Shown here piece after piece: positions 60,786 to 64,000 of a stretch of 64,000 nucleotides of DNA (the first letter of the stretch is position 1; each line of letters begins with the position of its first letter). This stretch comes from Deinococcus arcticus. Lineage in GTDB: Bacteria; Deinococcota; Deinococci; Deinococcales; Deinococcaceae. The DNA lies in the NCBI RefSeq assembly GCF_003028415.1, contig NZ_PYSV01000005.1, positions 1 to 64,000 of the forward strand, written 5' to 3'. Under the pieces are notes generated by a model that was not told where the DNA came from, did not search any database, and saw only the letters and a list, made by a program, of their open reading frames with translations. The translations under genes were made by a program, and so were the position numbers.

Positions 60786-61195
60786 TCCGCCTTCTGCTGG
60801 ACACCGACACCATCAGCCTCGCCGTGCGGGGAGAAGGCGCAGTTCGCCGTCATCTGGCTGCCACACCCCTGACCGAACTGGCCGTCAGCAGCGTGACCCT
60901 GATGGAGCTGGAGTTCGGCCTGAGTCTCAAGCCCGCCCGCCGGGCGGCGGTGGAAGCGGCCCTGAGCCTGTGGCTTCCGCAGGTCACAGTGCTGGACTAC
61001 GGGCCGCAGGACGCACTGATTACGGCGCACATCCGCGTGGCGCTGCGACAACAGGGCCAGCCCACCCAGCCCTATGACCTTCTGAATGCGGGGATGGCTC
61101 TGGCGCGGGGCCTCATGCTGGTGACCCACAACACGCGCGAGTACGAGCGGGTGGACGGTCTGCGGCTGGCCGACTGGATGGGCGACACGATTTGA
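60782..61195 (+). CDS. vapC: VapC-type PIN-domain toxin, apparent CTG start
   Basis: 137 aa if begun at CTG 60782. The N-terminal (M/L)IRLLLDTDTISLAVRGEG carries the first catalytic Asp (residue 7); later acidic residues are in SVTLMELEFGL and QPYDLLNAGMALARGLMLVTHNTREYERV, completing a PIN active site. No ATG, GTG or TTG exists upstream of that Asp within the frame, and the first such codon (GTG 60824) would remove it. CTG overlaps the antitoxin stop as CTGA. Either CTG initiates by coupling, or the gene is crippled. Expected action: RNA cleavage when free of antitoxin. Confidence 0.82.
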   Translation: MIRLLLDTDTISLAVRGEGAVRRHLAATPLTELAVSSVTLMELEFGLSLKPARRAAVEAALSLWLPQVTVLDYGPQDALITAHIRVALRQQGQPTQPYDLLNAGMALARGLMLVTHNTREYERVDGLRLADWMGDTI

Positions 61196-61219
61196 CGCAC
61201 TGGCCTCTTACGCTGAGGC

Positions 61220-64000
61220 ATGGACCGAGCGACACAGCAGGCGTGGTATCTGTGGGCCAAGAGTGACCGTCGGGGCGACGGCAAGCCGGGCGATGGGCGC
61301 TACCTGCCCGTCCTGACGCACCTGCTGGACGTGGCCGCCTGCACCTGGGAGATTCTGGAGCTGGAACCGCCGCGTACGCTTGCCCTTCTGGCCGAGGACT
61401 ACGGGCTGGACGTGGACATGGCCCGCCGCTGGGTCTGTGCGCTGGCCGGGCTCCATGACCTGGGCAAGGCCAGCCCGACCTTTCAGGCCCTCTGGGACAT
61501 GGCGGAAAAGAGGCCGCTTGCTGGCGTGGAGCGGCTGGTGGCAGGCGCGGGGACCACGAACGTTCCGCACGGGGAGGTCTCGCAACTGCTGCTCTCCGAA
61601 CTGCTTCAGAAGGTGCGGTGGAGCCGGAGCGTGGCGGAAAGGGTCGCGGATGCCGTCGGGTGTCACCACGGGCGGCCCACCTCCAGGCAGGGCCTCCAGA
61701 TTCCTACCCACGAGCGCGGTGGGGGCGACTGGGAAATGGCCCAGCGCACGCTGTTCAAGAAGGTCTTGCAGGCGGTGGGGGTAAGAACTGCGCCTGCCCT
61801 CACCGACCTCTCGGCCCCCGCGTACATGCGCCTCGCCGGGCTGACCAGCTTCGCCGACTGGGTGGGCAGCAGCTTCGAGGTACCCGCGCAGGTGGACCCG
61901 CTTCCCATGCTGGACCCGGCGGCGTATTTCGAAAAGGCACGCGGCAAGGCACGCGACAAGCTGGAGAAGATCGGCTGGACCCGGCGCGAGCCGCTGCAAC
62001 CTGGAGTTCAGGCGCCTGCCGAGATGTTCGCCTATCTCCCCGGCTTTGTGCCCCGCGCCCTGCAGGAGCAACTGGCCGCCATTCTTCCCACCCTGAGCGC
62101 CGAACCCACGCTGATTCTGGTCGAAGCGCCCATGGGCGAGGGCAAAACCGAGGCGGGCCTGCATGCGGCGACGTGGCTGCAAACCAAGCTGGGGCACCGG
62201 GGCCTATACGTCGCCCTGCCCACCCAGGCGACCGGAAACGCCATGTACACGCGCTTTCGCCGCTTTCTGCACGAGGCTTCGCAGCGAGACATCGAGCCGG
62301 ACCTTCAACTGATGCACGGCGGCGCACTTCTGAACGAGGCCTATCAGGAAAGCATCACGCGGACCCTCAACCCGCAGAACGATTCCGCCACCGCCGACGA
62401 GGCCCGGCTGAACGTGCGCGCCGAGAGCTGGTTCAGCGCCCGCAAACGCGCGGGCCTCAGCGAGTACGGCGTGGGCACGGTGGACCAGGCGCTGCTGGGC
62501 GTGCTGGGCATCCCGCACCAGTTCGTGCGGTTGTGGGGCCTGGGCAACCGCGTGGTGCTGCTGGACGAGATTCACGCCTACGATACGTACACCAGTCACC
62601 TCATCTATGCGCTGCTGCGCTGGCTGAAGGCCCTGAGCAGTTCGGTCATCCTGATGAGTGCCACCCTGCCCGCTGCGAGCCGCCGCCAGTTGCTGGACGC
62701 CTGGACCACGCGGGAGGAGGGTGAAACGGCCCCCTATCCCCGCCTCACCGTGGCACAGGGTACACAGGCGCGATCTCAGCACATCGCCAGCAGCCGCACC
62801 CAAACCCCCATTACCGTGCGGGCGCTTGGCGCTTCGGTGGAGGAGGTGGCGCAGAAGGCGCTGGACCTCGCGGTGGATGGGGGCTGCGTGGCCGTGATCG
62901 TCAACACAGTGCAACGGGCGCAGGACGTGTTCAGCGAGATTCAGGCGCGGCATGTTGGGAGGCTCCGAACCGTACTCCAGGGGGGAACGAAGGAAGACCT
63001 CTGCGCCATCCTCTTTCACGCCCGCTATCCGGCCGAGGACCGGGGAACACGCGAAACGGCGGTGCTGAGGTACCTTGGCCCGCAGCCCTACGAGAACAGG
63101 GAACTGGGCGTCCAGAAGGCGGATTACCGCCCGCGTCGCCTCATTCTGATTGCCACGCAGGTGGCCGAGCAGAGCCTGGACTTCGACGCGGACGTGATGA
63201 TTTCGGACCTCGCGCCGGTGGACCTGCTGCTTCAGCGGGCCGGACGGCTGCACCGGCACGCGGGGAATGCAGGCCGCAGGCACGGTCACGGCACACCGAA
63301 CCTGTGGGTGGCGGGGCTGGACACCTGGCCCGCTGCTGCGATGGAAACGCTCAGGTGGCAGTGGGTCTACGCCCCGCACCTGCTCTACCGCACCTGGCTG
63401 CGGCTGAAGGACGGGGGCCAGATTCGCCTTCCCGCCGATCTGGACACCCTCGTGCAGGACGTGTACGGGGAAGGCGAGTGGTTCACGCTGGAAGATGACC
63501 GGCGGGCGCAACTGGACGCGGCGACAGCGAAGTTTCTGAACCAGCAGGACAATGAGGGACGCTTCGGGGACCTCGCGCACATCGGCAACCCCGAGAGCTT
63601 TTTCAACACTGTTCCTGTGGTGCGCCCCGAACCCGACGGTGAACCCGCCCATGACGATGAGTGGCCCCAGACCCGCCTGGGCGAGCAGAATGTTCGCCTG
63701 GTGCCTGTGCATGAGATCGGCAGCGGGTACTTTCTGGACCCAGAAGGCAAAAAGCCAGCCCGCATTGGCAGAGGCGTGGGCAAGCTGGACCGGGCGCAGG
63801 CCGCCGCCATTTTCAAGCGCAGCCTGCGTGTCTCACGGCGGGAACTGGTTCACCGTGCGCCGGACCTCGCTCCGCCTCATGCGAGCTGGACCGACGATCC
63901 CTTGCTGCGCGACAGCGTGCCCCTGCCGCTGGTGAACCGGAAAGTCACCGTCGGCAACCTGGAAGTCGAACTGGACCCGGAATTGGGACTGGTCTACCGT
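61220..64000 (+). CDS. cas3: CRISPR helicase-nuclease Cas3 (partial, 3' end cut)
   Basis: 927 codons to the window edge without a stop. N-terminal HD nuclease: His34 (LTHLLDVA), His79-Asp80 (AGLHDLGKASPTF), VGCHHGRPTS. Helicase: Walker A EAPMGEGKTEAGL (about 303), LPTQATGNAMYTRF, DEIH box VVLLDEIHAYD (about 448), motif III LMSATLP, motifs V-VI IATQVAEQSLDFDADVMISDLAPVDLLLQRAGRLHRH (about 640-677). Degrades DNA targeted by Cascade. It begins 24 bp after the toxin stop, on the same strand, so it may be transcribed with the TA pair. Confidence 0.96.
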   Translation, partial: MDRATQQAWYLWAKSDRRGDGKPGDGRYLPVLTHLLDVAACTWEILELEPPRTLALLAEDYGLDVDMARRWVCALAGLHDLGKASPTFQALWDMAEKRPLAGVERLVAGAGTTNVPHGEVSQLLLSELLQKVRWSRSVAERVADAVGCHHGRPTSRQGLQIPTHERGGGDWEMAQRTLFKKVLQAVGVRTAPALTDLSAPAYMRLAGLTSFADWVGSSFEVPAQVDPLPMLDPAAYFEKARGKARDKLEKIGWTRREPLQPGVQAPAEMFAYLPGFVPRALQEQLAAILPTLSAEPTLILVEAPMGEGKTEAGLHAATWLQTKLGHRGLYVALPTQATGNAMYTRFRRFLHEASQRDIEPDLQLMHGGALLNEAYQESITRTLNPQNDSATADEARLNVRAESWFSARKRAGLSEYGVGTVDQALLGVLGIPHQFVRLWGLGNRVVLLDEIHAYDTYTSHLIYALLRWLKALSSSVILMSATLPAASRRQLLDAWTTREEGETAPYPRLTVAQGTQARSQHIASSRTQTPITVRALGASVEEVAQKALDLAVDGGCVAVIVNTVQRAQDVFSEIQARHVGRLRTVLQGGTKEDLCAILFHARYPAEDRGTRETAVLRYLGPQPYENRELGVQKADYRPRRLILIATQVAEQSLDFDADVMISDLAPVDLLLQRAGRLHRHAGNAGRRHGHGTPNLWVAGLDTWPAAAMETLRWQWVYAPHLLYRTWLRLKDGGQIRLPADLDTLVQDVYGEGEWFTLEDDRRAQLDAATAKFLNQQDNEGRFGDLAHIGNPESFFNTVPVVRPEPDGEPAHDDEWPQTRLGEQNVRLVPVHEIGSGYFLDPEGKKPARIGRGVGKLDRAQAAAIFKRSLRVSRRELVHRAPDLAPPHASWTDDPLLRDSVPLPLVNRKVTVGNLEVELDPELGLVYR

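Noticed and set aside
60824..61195. VapC beginning at GTG 60824
   Set aside because: This would remove the LLDTDTIS segment with the first catalytic Asp, which every active PIN toxin needs.
61618..62724. 368-codon alternative frame within cas3
   Set aside because: The cas3 frame contains all HD and helicase motifs through this stretch without interruption.

Overview
The window looks like part of a Deinococcus genome, most likely a megaplasmid or second chromosome. The DNA is very GC-rich. Several genes start at or a few bases after a TANNNT -10 box, as leaderless Deinococcus genes do. The HU protein has a long Lys/Ala/Pro-rich N-terminal tail. At 44.3-48.1 kb there is a replicon core: parB, parA, eleven 18-19 bp iterons with AT-rich flanks, and a RepA-type initiator. 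No rRNA or tRNA gene was seen.

Layout. 0-0.6 kb: a small orphan CRISPR array whose repeats end in ATTGAAAC. 0.6-2.7 kb: kynA-kynU (tryptophan to anthranilate). 3.0-4.2 kb: a subtilisin-like lipoprotein protease. 5.0-19.3 kb: four cyclic-di-GMP proteins (GGDEF, EAL, HD-GYP, PAS-GGDEF-EAL) interleaved with a BadF-type sugar kinase and a divergent SorC-family regulator / glpK-glpD pair with a clear palindromic operator. 19.4-22.1 kb: a copper-handling set (CopD, CopC, YcnI-like, His-rich DUF2946-like). 22.1-26.1 kb: pstSCAB. 26.6-32.4 kb: a three-gene unit made of a tiny peptide with a lasso-leader-like motif, a 348-aa lipoprotein, and a 1,504-aa beta-helix surface lipoprotein whose N-terminal part is a paralogue of the 348-aa protein. 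32.7-35.9 kb: HU, a 67-aa protein, a CheY-like regulator and a complete urate-to-allantoin pair (OHCU decarboxylase-uricase fusion plus HIU hydrolase). 36.2-44.2 kb: muropeptide salvage (serine hydrolase, murQ, anmK, GntR regulator) divergent from an oligopeptide ABC transporter without ATPases. 44.3-50.1 kb: parB-parA, origin, rep and two cobalamin genes. 50.2-64.0 kb: a type I-E CRISPR-Cas locus with 66 repeats, cas2-cas1-cas6e-cas5e-cas7e-cse2-cas8e on the minus strand and cas3 on the plus strand, cut by the window end. A Phd-VapC toxin-antitoxin pair sits between cas8e and cas3.

Two families of small structured intergenic repeats (called R1 and R2 here) lie between genes. R1 has 12-bp terminal inverted repeats. 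R2 has stems that covary between copies. The most notable observations are the toxin-antitoxin pair inside the cas locus, with toxin translation apparently starting at CTG; the orphan peptide upstream of the lipoprotein pair; the R1/R2 elements; and the regularly spaced iterons. Functions are inferred from motifs read by eye; no database search was run.
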